From positions 186,001-250,000 of the forward strand of contig NZ_JAFIMU010000004.1 of assembly GCF_017302985.1 (NCBI RefSeq): a stretch of 64,000 nucleotides of DNA. Reading direction: 5' to 3'. Of this stretch, positions 18,544-27,015 are shown in pieces. Below the pieces are notes generated by a model, which saw nothing but the letters and a program-made list of their open reading frames with translations, searched no databases and was not told the DNA's origin. The position numbers and the translations under genes were made by a program. This DNA is from Corallococcus macrosporus (GTDB taxonomy: Bacteria; Myxococcota; Myxococcia; Myxococcales; Myxococcaceae). Position 1 is the first letter of the stretch. The number at the start of each line of letters is the position of its first letter.

Positions 18544-19878
18544 ATGTCCATGGAAGGCCGACTGCTTCTGAAGAACTGCGCCGTGTTCCGTGCGGACGGT
18601 CGCGTCCGCCACGGCATGGCCGTCGTGGTCGAAGAGGGCATCATCCGCCGCGTCGCTCCGGACGCCGAGGTGCCCGTGCTCCCCGGTGACTGGGAAGTGG
18701 CGTGTCGCGGCCGGCTCGTCGCCCCCGGCCTCGTGGACTGTCACTCGCACATGGTCAACGGGCAGCTCCTGCCCCCCAATGGCGACTTCCTCCTGCGTCA
18801 GCCCCGCTCGCGCCTGGAGCGCATGCGCGGCGTGGCCAACCTCCTCACCGCCGAGGACGTGGAGATCCTCACCCGCTTCGCCGCCGCTCGCGCGCTGCTG
18901 GATGGCGTCTCCCTCGTCGTCGACCACCTGTCCTGCCCCAGCGACGTCGCTGGCGCCCTGGAGGCCCAGGCCCGCGCCGCGAACTCGCTGGGCATCCGCC
19001 TGGTCACGTCCCACTCCACGCACAGCCTGGATGGCGCCGCCGTGGCCGACTCCCAGGCCGATGCCAACGCCGAATTCGTCCGCCGCTACCGGGAACACCC
19101 TCGCGTCCGGGGCGCCCTGGGCTTCCATGCGTCCTACACCTGCGAGGACGCCCTCCTGTCCCGCATCGCGGGGCACCGCCAGGAGCTGAACGCGTCCGTC
19201 GTCTTCCACCTCGCGGAGAACGAGGACGACCTCTCCACGACCTACTCCACGCACGGCCGCCGCGTCGTGCCGCGCCTGGATGCGCTGGGCCTGCTGGGGC
19301 CTCACGCCATCGCCGGCTACCCTCGCGCCGTGGAGCGCTCCGAGGCGGAACGGCTGGCCGCCTCCGGCACGTTCATCGCCCTCACTCCCCGCGCCACGCG
19401 CTCCATGGACCGCGCGGCCGAATCCGCTGACGGCGCGCTGTCCAGCCTCCACCTCGTGGGTCTGGGCACTGGCGGCCATGGCACCCTCCAGGAGGAACTC
19501 GCCGGGGCGCTCGTCAGCATGCTGTCCCTGGCGCGCTCCGGGCGCATGCCGGACCTGGATGATTCGCTGGCGCACCTGTTCGTCAGCGGCCCCGCGGAGC
19601 TCTGCACCCGCCTGTATGGCAAGCCTTCGGGCGGCGTGGACGAGGGCAGCATCGCGGACCTCGTCGTCTACGACGCCATCCCCGCCGCCGACCCGGAGAC
19701 GGGCTACTCGCCGTTCCTCCTGGGCCAGCTCGTCGCCGCCCGCGTGGCGTGGACCATCGTCGATGGCCGCGTCTGCGTCCGCGAAGGGCAGCTGCTGGGC
19801 AATGACTACGTGGAGCTGGCCCGCGACGCCGCCGCCGCGCTCGCTCGCGTCTGGTCCCGCGCACGGCTGGGTTCGTAG
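18544..19878 (+). CDS. SsnA-like amidohydrolase homologue lacking two metal ligands
   Basis: 444 residues, with overall similarity to the SsnA/chlorohydrolase branch of amidohydrolases. The first metal motif HSH (about residues 67-69) and a later His in VVFHLAENEDD remain. The third His expected in AHCxxL is replaced (AIAGYPRA), and the Asp of the usual GTDG is replaced (GLGTGGHGT). Without these ligands ordinary hydrolysis is unlikely. The frame is intact and codon use is normal, so this is not decay. The methyltransferase gene follows after 14 bp, suggesting one transcript. Confidence 0.75.
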   Translation: MSMEGRLLLKNCAVFRADGRVRHGMAVVVEEGIIRRVAPDAEVPVLPGDWEVACRGRLVAPGLVDCHSHMVNGQLLPPNGDFLLRQPRSRLERMRGVANLLTAEDVEILTRFAAARALLDGVSLVVDHLSCPSDVAGALEAQARAANSLGIRLVTSHSTHSLDGAAVADSQADANAEFVRRYREHPRVRGALGFHASYTCEDALLSRIAGHRQELNASVVFHLAENEDDLSTTYSTHGRRVVPRLDALGLLGPHAIAGYPRAVERSEAERLAASGTFIALTPRATRSMDRAAESADGALSSLHLVGLGTGGHGTLQEELAGALVSMLSLARSGRMPDLDDSLAHLFVSGPAELCTRLYGKPSGGVDEGSIADLVVYDAIPAADPETGYSPFLLGQLVAARVAWTIVDGRVCVREGQLLGNDYVELARDAAAALARVWSRARLGS

Positions 19879-19892
19879 GGTAGAAGGGGCGC

Positions 19893-20879
19893 GTGAGTGC
19901 CCTGCCTCCCCAGCTCGTGGACCTGCTGCGCGCTTCCCGCTCCCGCCGGGGGGCGCTGCTCGCCGACCCCGCCACCTCCGCGTTCCGCCTGCTGAACGGC
20001 GCCGCGGATGGCGTGCCCGAAGTGACCGCGGATGTCTTTGGCGACGTCGTCGTGGTGAGCCTCTACCGCGACCTGACGGAACCGGAAGAGGCCACGCTGC
20101 TCGACGCCGCTGTCTCCGCGTGGGCTCCCCGGAGCGTCTACCTCAAGCGCCGTCCCCGGGAGGCGCGCGTGCTCGCCAACGTGGCGAAGGACGCGCTGGC
20201 TCCGGAGTCCGCGGCTCGCGGTGAGCCCGTGGAGGACTTCGTCGCGAAGGAGAACGGCCTGTCCTTCCACATCCGCCCGGGACAAGGCCTCTCCGTGGGG
20301 CTCTACCTGGACATGCGCGACACGCGCGCGTGGCTCCAGTCCCAGGCCTCCGGGCTCACCGTCCTCAATCTCTTCGCGTACACGTGCGCCTTCGGCGTCG
20401 CCGCGACCGCCGGGGGCGCGAAGCGCGTGCTCAACATGGACGCCAGCCGCCGCGTGCTCGAGTGGGGCGAGGAAAACGCGCGCCTCAACGGTCAATCCGT
20501 GGACCGCTATGACTACGTGGCTGGCGATGTCTTCGATTGGCTCGGACGGCTCGCGAAGAAGGGGGAGTCCTTCGACGTCGTGGTCGCGGACCCTCCGTCG
20601 TTCTCCACCACGAAGACGACGCGCTTCTCCGCCGCTCGCGACTACGCCCGGCTGGCCGAGGCCGCCGCGAAGGTGGTGGCTCCCAAGGGACGCCTGGTCG
20701 CCTGCTGCAACCTGGCGGGACTGCCCTCGCGCCGCTTCGAAACGATGGTGATGGAAGGCGTGACGCGGGCTGGCAGGACGGGGAAGGCAGTGGGGTCGCT
20801 CGGTCCCTCGGGGCTCGACTTTCCGGCCCCTCCTGGCGAGGAACCGGCGCTCAAGGTGCACGTCGTCCAACTTCGTTAG
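19893..20879 (+). CDS. Class I SAM-dependent methyltransferase, RlmI-like
   Basis: 328 residues from a GTG at 19893. The central motif VLNLFAYTCAFGVAA matches the SAM-binding loop of RlmI-type 23S rRNA cytosine-5 methyltransferases. It is followed by the acidic VLNMDASRRVLEW, and by VVADPPSFS, the catalytic motif IV of this group. RlmI normally begins with a PUA domain; here the N-terminal 100 residues are short and unclear. RNA or another substrate is possible. It sits 14 bp after the amidohydrolase-like gene. Confidence 0.78.
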   Translation: MSALPPQLVDLLRASRSRRGALLADPATSAFRLLNGAADGVPEVTADVFGDVVVVSLYRDLTEPEEATLLDAAVSAWAPRSVYLKRRPREARVLANVAKDALAPESAARGEPVEDFVAKENGLSFHIRPGQGLSVGLYLDMRDTRAWLQSQASGLTVLNLFAYTCAFGVAATAGGAKRVLNMDASRRVLEWGEENARLNGQSVDRYDYVAGDVFDWLGRLAKKGESFDVVVADPPSFSTTKTTRFSAARDYARLAEAAAKVVAPKGRLVACCNLAGLPSRRFETMVMEGVTRAGRTGKAVGSLGPSGLDFPAPPGEEPALKVHVVQLR

Positions 20880-20912
20880 CGCCTCCGGGTAGGGCGCGGC
20901 TAGATTGCTTCC

Positions 20913-22133
20913 ATGGCTCCCGCCGCCTCCTCGCCCCCGCGCGACGCGTTCCGCTTCGGCAACTACCGGCTCATCGACCGGATCGCCGTGGGGGGCATGG
21001 CGGAGATCTTCCTCGCGCACCAGGTGGATGCGAGCGGTGACGAGACGCCCATCGTCATCAAGCGCATCCGTCCGCACCTGTCCAAGCACGCGGCCTTCGT
21101 GAAGATGTTCCTCAACGAGGCGCGGCTGGCCGCCCAGCTCAACCACCCCAACATCGTGCAGATCCACGACCTGGGGAAGATCGTCGACAGCTACTTCATC
21201 GCCATGGAGTACGTGTCCGGCCGCGACATGCGCCGCGTCGTGCCCAAGGCCGAGTCCATGGGGATTCCGTTCCCCATGGTGTACGCGCTGAAGATTGCCT
21301 CCTGCGTCTGCGCGGGCCTGCACTACGCGCACACGAAGAAGGACCGCTACGGCAACCCGCTCAACATCGTCCACCGCGACGTGACGCCGGAGAACATCGT
21401 CGTCGCGTTCGACGGCTCGGTGAAGGTGCTCGACTTCGGCATCGCCAAGGCCGCCAACCAGGTGGAGGAGACGCGCTCGGGGGAGATCAAGGGCAAGCTC
21501 AGCTACCTCTCCCCGGAGCAGTGCCTGGGCCGGACGCTGGACTGCCGCAGCGACATCTTCTCGCTGGGCACCGTCCTCTACGAGTGGCTCACCGGCTTCA
21601 AGCTCTTCACCGGCGAGTCCGACGTCGCCGTCATGCGCAGCATCACCGAGGCGAAGATCTACGCGCCGTCGTACTTCCGCGAGGACCTGCCGGAGCGCGT
21701 GGAGGCCATCCTGATGCGCGCGCTCGCCCGCGACCGCGAGCGCCGCTACCAGACGGCGCTGGACATGCAGCGCGACCTGGATGCGTTCCTGGACGCGTAT
21801 GACTTCACGCCCACGCCGCTGCACCTGGCCAACTTCGTCAAGCAGCTCTTCGAGGACGAGCGCCCGCAGGAGCTGAAGCGGCTGTCCACGCGCCAGTCCT
21901 CCGCGCCCACGTCGGAAGTGGCGCTGGAGCTGTCGGAGGTGGTGGCGTCCGTGGAAGGCCCGCCCACGGAGGCCATGCGCATGGATGACCTCCCCGCCAC
22001 CGAGCCGCGCCTGCTCGCGCTCACCCTGGACCCCTCGCTGTACGAGAAGCTGGAGTCCCAGGCGCGCAAGGCGAACGTCTCCTTGGCGAAGCTCGCGGCG
22101 GATGTGCTGGAGGGCTGGCTGAAGTCGCGTTGA
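20913..22133 (+). CDS. Soluble Ser/Thr protein kinase with a ribbon-helix-helix-like tail
   Basis: 406 residues. The kinase domain spans about residues 12-300: glycine loop AVGGMAEIF, Lys in VIKRI, catalytic HRDVTPEN, DFGIAK, and SPE in place of APE. No membrane span is present, unlike many Pkn proteins. After a linker rich in Ser, Glu and Ala, the last 40 residues (LALTLDPSLYEKLESQ, then SLAKLAADVLEGWL) resemble a CopG/Arc ribbon-helix-helix unit, which would allow dimerisation or DNA binding. Its targets are unknown. Confidence 0.85.
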   Translation: MAPAASSPPRDAFRFGNYRLIDRIAVGGMAEIFLAHQVDASGDETPIVIKRIRPHLSKHAAFVKMFLNEARLAAQLNHPNIVQIHDLGKIVDSYFIAMEYVSGRDMRRVVPKAESMGIPFPMVYALKIASCVCAGLHYAHTKKDRYGNPLNIVHRDVTPENIVVAFDGSVKVLDFGIAKAANQVEETRSGEIKGKLSYLSPEQCLGRTLDCRSDIFSLGTVLYEWLTGFKLFTGESDVAVMRSITEAKIYAPSYFREDLPERVEAILMRALARDRERRYQTALDMQRDLDAFLDAYDFTPTPLHLANFVKQLFEDERPQELKRLSTRQSSAPTSEVALELSEVVASVEGPPTEAMRMDDLPATEPRLLALTLDPSLYEKLESQARKANVSLAKLAADVLEGWLKSR

Positions 22134-22155
22134 TCCGCGTGCCCCTGCTCACCCC

Positions 22156-22953
22156 ATGCCCCGGCTGAAGCTGACGCTCGAATACGAAGGCACCCGGTAC
22201 GTGGGCTGGCAGGTGCAGCCCAACGGGCCGTCCATCCAGTCCACGCTCCAAGACGCGCTCCAGAAGCTCGTGGGCGAACGCGTGTTCGTGGCTTCCGCCG
22301 GCCGCACCGACGCGGGCGTGCATGCGACGGGGCAGGTGGCTTGCTTCGACTCGCCGCGTGTGCTGCCGATGAAGGCATACACGATGGGGCTCAATGGCAT
22401 CCTTCCGCCGGACATCGCGGTGGTGGCCGCGGAGGAGGTGGCCCCGGACTTCGATCCGCGCCGCTGGTCGCGCGGCAAGCGCTACCGCTACCGGCTGAGC
22501 AACCGGCGCACGCGGTCCCCGCTGCTGCGCACGACGCACTGGGAGCTGTTCGCTCCGCTGGACGTGGAGGCCATGCTCCGCGCGTCGCAGGCCCTCATCG
22601 GCCGGCACGACTTCTCCGCGTTCCGCGCCGCGGACTGCCAGGCGAAGCATGCGGTGCGCGAGATCCGGCAGGTGCGCGTGGAGGGAGCCTCCGGCGACAC
22701 CGTGGCCGTCGTGGTGGAGGGCACCGCGTTCCTCAAGCACATGGTGCGCAACCTGGTGGGCACGCTGGTGGAGGTGGGCAAGGGCCGCCGCCCCGAGGCC
22801 TGGGTGTCGGAGGTGCTGGCCTCGCGCGAGCGCAAGCTGGCCGGGGCCACGGCGCCGCCACAGGGGCTGGTGCTGGAGGAGGTCTTCTACGGCGACGGCC
22901 CGCCCCCTCGCTCGGCGGGGGACGCGGCTGTCGGGGAAGAGGACGAAGGGTGA
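22156..22953 (+). CDS. truA: tRNA pseudouridine synthase A
   Basis: 265 residues. It converts uridines at positions 38-40 of the anticodon arm to pseudouridine. The catalytic Asp lies in SAGRTDAGVHATGQ, about residue 55. Other TruA markers are LEYEGTRYVGWQ at the start, GKRYRYRL, HDFSAFRA, and FLKHMVRNLVGTL. Its length is normal. It follows the kinase gene by 22 bp and precedes a small membrane protein. Confidence 0.95.
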   Translation: MPRLKLTLEYEGTRYVGWQVQPNGPSIQSTLQDALQKLVGERVFVASAGRTDAGVHATGQVACFDSPRVLPMKAYTMGLNGILPPDIAVVAAEEVAPDFDPRRWSRGKRYRYRLSNRRTRSPLLRTTHWELFAPLDVEAMLRASQALIGRHDFSAFRAADCQAKHAVREIRQVRVEGASGDTVAVVVEGTAFLKHMVRNLVGTLVEVGKGRRPEAWVSEVLASRERKLAGATAPPQGLVLEEVFYGDGPPPRSAGDAAVGEEDEG

Positions 22954-22975
22954 GAGTGCGCTAGGCTTTGGGCCC

Positions 22976-23611
22976 GTGAGCTCCAAACCCAGTGCCCTCG
23001 AGCCCCTGCGCGTCCGCGTCCGCCGCTTCCAGTTCATCGTCGGACTGGGCTTCCTGTCGCTGGTGCTGGGGGCCATGCTCAGCGTGTCGCTGGTGCTGCG
23101 CCTGCACTCGCGGGTGAACGCGCTGCCCTCGGACTTCCTGCGCATCCCGATGGCGGTGGTGCTGGAGGACCTGTGGGTGCTCGCGGTGCTGCCGGCGCTC
23201 TGCTACGGCGCGGCCCGCGTCGTCGCACTGCGCACGTGGACCACGGCCGTGGGGGCCGCTGTCTCCGGGGGCGTGTTCGTGGTCGCGCTCAACTTCGTGC
23301 GCGACGGCCTGGAGGGCCTCACCTCGGGCTGGAGCTTCGCGTCCGGGCTGCGCCTCGTGGCCTTCGTGGGCGGCATCCTGCTGAGCGCCCGGGCCATCCG
23401 CGCGGGCCGTGCCGCCGCGGAGAAGGGCTCCGCCGCCGCGCAGGAGAAGGCCGCCGCGCGCAAGTCGGAGTACGACGAGTTCCTCAAGGCCGCTGAAGCA
23501 GGAGGCGCCCGTCTGGAGCAGCGCGAGGGGGCGGCTTCCCCGGACACCTCCGCCGCACCCGAGGGGACGGCTGCTTCCCCGGGCGACGCGACGAAGACGC
23601 CCGCGGCTTGA
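22976..23611 (+). CDS. Membrane protein with four predicted spans, unknown function
   Basis: 211 residues from a GTG at 22976, 22 bp after truA. About four hydrophobic spans occupy residues 15-140. A charged Ala/Lys/Glu helix follows (RAAAEKGSAAAQEKAA), probably a coiled coil in the cytoplasm, and then a low-complexity Ala/Ser/Pro tail. The start is chosen because the frame upstream runs inside truA. No family is recognised. Confidence 0.6.
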   Translation: MSSKPSALEPLRVRVRRFQFIVGLGFLSLVLGAMLSVSLVLRLHSRVNALPSDFLRIPMAVVLEDLWVLAVLPALCYGAARVVALRTWTTAVGAAVSGGVFVVALNFVRDGLEGLTSGWSFASGLRLVAFVGGILLSARAIRAGRAAAEKGSAAAQEKAAARKSEYDEFLKAAEAGGARLEQREGAASPDTSAAPEGTAASPGDATKTPAA

Positions 23612-23654
23612 GGCGGCTCCGGTTTCGTGCCGAAGCCGCCTCGCGTTCCACGTC

Positions 23655-24725
23655 CTACGGGTAGCAGGCCGCCTGGCGCAGGCCGGTGTCCTCGGGGTAG
23701 CCAAGGGCCACGTTGAAGTTCTGCACGGCCTGTCCGGCCATGCCCTTCACCAGGTTGTCCAGCGCCGCCATCACCGCCACGGAGCGGCCCTTCGTCGCCA
23801 CGGAGATGTCGCAGAAGTTGCTGCCCGCGACGGCCGCCACGCGCGGCGTGCCCTCCACGATGCGCACGAACTTCGAGCCCTCGTAGTAGCGGCGGTACTT
23901 CTCCGTCAGCGACTGCGTCACCACCGCGCCGCCGTGCTCCGGCCACTCGAACTGCACGGTGGCGAAGATGCCGCGCACCATGGGCGCCGAGTGCGGCACG
24001 AAGGCCAGCCGGTGCCGCTGGGCACCATGGGCCACCAGCATCACCTCCACCTCCGCCTCGTGCTGGTGCTCCAGCGGCTTGTACGCGCGGAAGTCGTGCG
24101 CGCGCGTCGGGTGGTGCGTGCCCTCGCCCGGCAGCGAGCCGGAACCCGACGAGCCCGTGACGCCCGACACCGCCAAAAGCCCCAGCCCCGGCGTGGCCGC
24201 GATGGGCAACAGCGCCAGTTGCACCGCCGTCGCGAAGCAGCCCGGGTTGGCGATGCGCTTCGCCGTCTTCACCTGCTCACGCTTCCACTCCGTGAGGCCG
24301 TAGGTGAACGTGCCCAGCAGGTCCGGGGACGGGTGCGGCCGGCCGTAGGCGCCCGCGTACCGGCCCGGGTGGTCCAGGCGGAAGTCGGACGACAGGTCCA
24401 CCAGCAGCATCCGGTCCGTGAGCCCCGCGTCCGCCCACTGCTTCTCCAGCCCGGCGAACTGCGTCGCCAGGTCGCCGTGGCCCAGCGCGCTGAACACCAC
24501 CGGGCGCTGCGAGTCCGCGAGCCAGCGCCAGTCCGGCTCCGCCTCGAAGCGGCCGTCCACCAGCCCGCGCAGGTGCGGGTGCACCTTGTGGATGGGCGAG
24601 CCCGCGTGGTGCCGGGACACCACGCGGATGCCGGCGTTGCCAGGGTGGCCCGCGAGCAGCCGCAGCAGCTCGCCTCCGCCGAAACCGGAGGCCCCCAGGA
24701 TGTAGATGTGCGCAGGCGACGTCAT
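23655..24725 (-). CDS. argC: N-acyl-gamma-glutamyl-phosphate reductase
   Basis: 356 residues. NADPH-dependent reduction of N-acylglutamyl phosphate to the semialdehyde, third step of arginine synthesis. The N-terminus has YILGASGFGGGELLRLL for the dinucleotide, and the catalytic Cys is in NPGCFATAVQLAL. Substrate-binding GEGTHHPTRAHDF and FVPHSAPMVRGI are present. The ATG overlaps the stop of the preceding P-loop gene by 4 bp (ATGA), implying coupled translation. It is the last gene of the arg operon. If the carbamoyltransferase uses succinyl-ornithine, this enzyme must accept the succinyl form. Confidence 0.93.
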   Translation of the reverse strand: MTSPAHIYILGASGFGGGELLRLLAGHPGNAGIRVVSRHHAGSPIHKVHPHLRGLVDGRFEAEPDWRWLADSQRPVVFSALGHGDLATQFAGLEKQWADAGLTDRMLLVDLSSDFRLDHPGRYAGAYGRPHPSPDLLGTFTYGLTEWKREQVKTAKRIANPGCFATAVQLALLPIAATPGLGLLAVSGVTGSSGSGSLPGEGTHHPTRAHDFRAYKPLEHQHEAEVEVMLVAHGAQRHRLAFVPHSAPMVRGIFATVQFEWPEHGGAVVTQSLTEKYRRYYEGSKFVRIVEGTPRVAAVAGSNFCDISVATKGRSVAVMAALDNLVKGMAGQAVQNFNVALGYPEDTGLRQAACYP

Positions 24726-25783
24726 GACTTCCTCCCCGCACCGAGCTTCGGCGCGAGCTTCTCCACGATGAGATTCCCCAGGGCGTTGGGATCCGCGCGC
24801 GCGTTGCGAGCGGGCAGCCCCACCACCTGCTCCACGAAGCGCACGCCCACCGCGTTGTCCGTGGCGGGCCCGGCCACCATGTCCATCTCGATGCCGTACA
24901 CCTCGCGCAGGTGCCGCACGCCGCCGGCCGCGCCCACCGGGTCGTTCGCGCACAGGATGTACGCGCCGCCCAGCGCCTTGAGCTCCGGGTCCGCCAGGAT
25001 GGCCTGCACGCCGTACTCGCCCATGATGCCGTCGCCCGTCTCCGCGACGATGACGTCCACCTCCTGGGCCGCCATCTCCGAGAAGACGATGCGCGCCACC
25101 TTGGACGCCGTGCGCGCGCCGGTGCACACGACGCCCGCGTCGGTGAAGTCCATCACCACGTCCGCGCCGCTGTCCTGCATGGACAGCGTGTCGCGCATCA
25201 GCGACACGCCCGTGAGCTTCGCGCCGCCCACGCGGTAGCCCGCCTGGGAGAGCTTGCGCACCACGACGCTGGCCGCGTACGTCTTGCCCGCGTTCATGCA
25301 GGTGCCCACCACGTACACCACGGGGCACGTCACCGCCCGCGACGTGCCCTTGAGCGCGCCGGTGGAGATGTGCGCGTGCTGGCCCGCGCGCGACTGGAAC
25401 TCCGGGAAGGTGAGGACCTGGCCCAGCACCTCCGCCTCGAACGGCGGCCCCACGCCCGGGTTGTGCGAGGTGCACTTCCCGATGACGCCGCCCATGTTGA
25501 GGATGTTGAGCTTGTCGCCCACCGTGACGGACGCGGGCACGACGCCCTCGTAGCCGTGCAGGGCGTTGCGGTGGCCCAGCGCGCCCACGACGATGTCGCC
25601 CGCGTGGAGCGTGACGAGCCGGCCGTTCACGTCCTCCAGCTGGTTGTAGACGCTCTTCTCCCCGTGGATGCGCACCGCGATGACGGCGCCCTCTTCGCAC
25701 TTCACCTCGTCCGTGAGGTGCACGGTGCGCCCCACCTGGAGGTTGCGGGTGACACTTCCGACCTTGTCGACGTGGATCTTCAT
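24722..25783 (-). CDS. Unknown P-loop protein within the arginine operon (DUF1611-like)
   Basis: 353 residues. The N-terminal half has conserved-looking Gly-rich turns (GDIVVGALGHRNALHGYEG, NMGGVIGKC). The C-terminal half starts with a P-loop, VVGTCMNAGKTYAAS, then KLTGVSLMRDT, and VIVAETGDGIMGEYG. This P-loop region recalls DUF1611/DgcN-type ATPases, some of which act on N-acylated amino acids; I am not certain of the family. It lies 4 bp after argG and overlaps argC by 4 bp, so it is made together with arginine enzymes. A function in that pathway is likely, but which one is open. Confidence 0.75.
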   Translation of the reverse strand: MKIHVDKVGSVTRNLQVGRTVHLTDEVKCEEGAVIAVRIHGEKSVYNQLEDVNGRLVTLHAGDIVVGALGHRNALHGYEGVVPASVTVGDKLNILNMGGVIGKCTSHNPGVGPPFEAEVLGQVLTFPEFQSRAGQHAHISTGALKGTSRAVTCPVVYVVGTCMNAGKTYAASVVVRKLSQAGYRVGGAKLTGVSLMRDTLSMQDSGADVVMDFTDAGVVCTGARTASKVARIVFSEMAAQEVDVIVAETGDGIMGEYGVQAILADPELKALGGAYILCANDPVGAAGGVRHLREVYGIEMDMVAGPATDNAVGVRFVEQVVGLPARNARADPNALGNLIVEKLAPKLGAGRKS

Positions 25784-25787
25784 GTCG

Positions 25788-26975
25788 TCACTTCGCTTTC
25801 TGCGAGAGCATCTGCGCGACGCCGTAGAGCTTGGCGAACCCCGCCGCCTCCGTCCCCGTCCACAACACGTTGGCCTCTCCGTACGTCGCCACCTTCGCGT
25901 CCATCAGCGAGTGCGGCGAACGCACGCCTTCCACGACGTGGGCGCGCGGGGTGAGCACCAGCTTCACCTCGCCCGTCACGCGGTCCTGCGAGGAGGCGAG
26001 GAACGCCTCCAGGTCCTTCACCAGCGGGTCGAAGAAGTGCCCCTCGTGCAGCAGCGACCCGTACAGGTTGCCCACCGTCTCCTTCCAGAAGAGCTGCTTG
26101 CCCGACAGCACCAGCTTCTCCAGCTCGCGGTGCGACGCGATGAGCAGGTGCGCCGCGGGCGCCTCGAAGCCCACGCGGCCCTTGATGCCCAGGATGGTGT
26201 CGCCCAGGTGCACGCCCCGGCCAATGCCGTACGGCCTGCCCAGCGCGTTGAGCTTCTCCACCACGTCCACCGCCGACAGCGCCTTGCCGTCGAGCGCCAC
26301 CGGCACGCCCTTGTCGAAGGAGATGATCAGCGGCAGCGGCTTCAGGTCGGTGGGAATCTCCCCACCGGGGAAGGCCGCTTCCGGCAGGGTGCTCCACGAG
26401 TCCAGCGTCTCGCGGCCGCCCACGGACGTGCCCCACATGCCCTCGTTGACGGAGTACGTGCCCGTCTTCGCCGGCAGGTGGAAGCCGCGCTCCGCGAGGA
26501 AGGAAATCTCCTGCTGGCGGGAGAGCGCCAGGTCGCGGATGGGCGTGATGAGCTGGAGCTGCGGCGCGAGCGTGCGGAAGGCCACGTCGAAGCGGACCTG
26601 ATCATTCCCCGCGCCGGTGCTGCCGTGGGCCACGGCCTGCACGCCCAGCTTCTCCGCCATGCGCACGGCCTCCACGGCCTGGCACGCGCGCTCCGCGGAG
26701 ACGCTCAGCGGGTAGAGCTGGCCGCGCAGCACGTTGCCGGCGATGAGGAAGCGCAGGTAGCCCTGGAACAGGGTGTCGCGCGCGTCCACCGTGTGGTGCG
26801 CCACCGCGCCCAGCTTCTGGGACAGGGCCTGGATGCGCTGCAGCTGCTCGGGCGGGAAGCCGCCCGTGTCCACGGTGACGGTGGTGACGTCCCAGCCCTG
26901 CTCACGCAGGTACACCGTGCAGAAGGCGGTATCGAGGCCACCGGAGAACGCCAGCACCACGGACTTCTTGCTCAT
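25788..26975 (-). CDS. argG: Argininosuccinate synthase
   Basis: 395 residues from the ATG at 26975. ATP-dependent joining of citrulline and aspartate. The PP-loop reads VLAFSGGLDTAFC, followed by a VDTGGF segment, and HGSTGAGNDQVRFD and EGMWGTSVGGRE mark the active site. The loop and overall sequence look closer, from memory, to the Bacteroidetes-type enzyme than to E. coli ArgG. The gene starts 40 bp after argH and is followed after 4 bp by the P-loop gene. Confidence 0.93.
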   Translation of the reverse strand: MSKKSVVLAFSGGLDTAFCTVYLREQGWDVTTVTVDTGGFPPEQLQRIQALSQKLGAVAHHTVDARDTLFQGYLRFLIAGNVLRGQLYPLSVSAERACQAVEAVRMAEKLGVQAVAHGSTGAGNDQVRFDVAFRTLAPQLQLITPIRDLALSRQQEISFLAERGFHLPAKTGTYSVNEGMWGTSVGGRETLDSWSTLPEAAFPGGEIPTDLKPLPLIISFDKGVPVALDGKALSAVDVVEKLNALGRPYGIGRGVHLGDTILGIKGRVGFEAPAAHLLIASHRELEKLVLSGKQLFWKETVGNLYGSLLHEGHFFDPLVKDLEAFLASSQDRVTGEVKLVLTPRAHVVEGVRSPHSLMDAKVATYGEANVLWTGTEAAGFAKLYGVAQMLSQKAK

Positions 26976-27015
26976 CTTCGGACTCCTGTTGCTGCGAAAG
27001 GGGGTGAGGAAGGTT

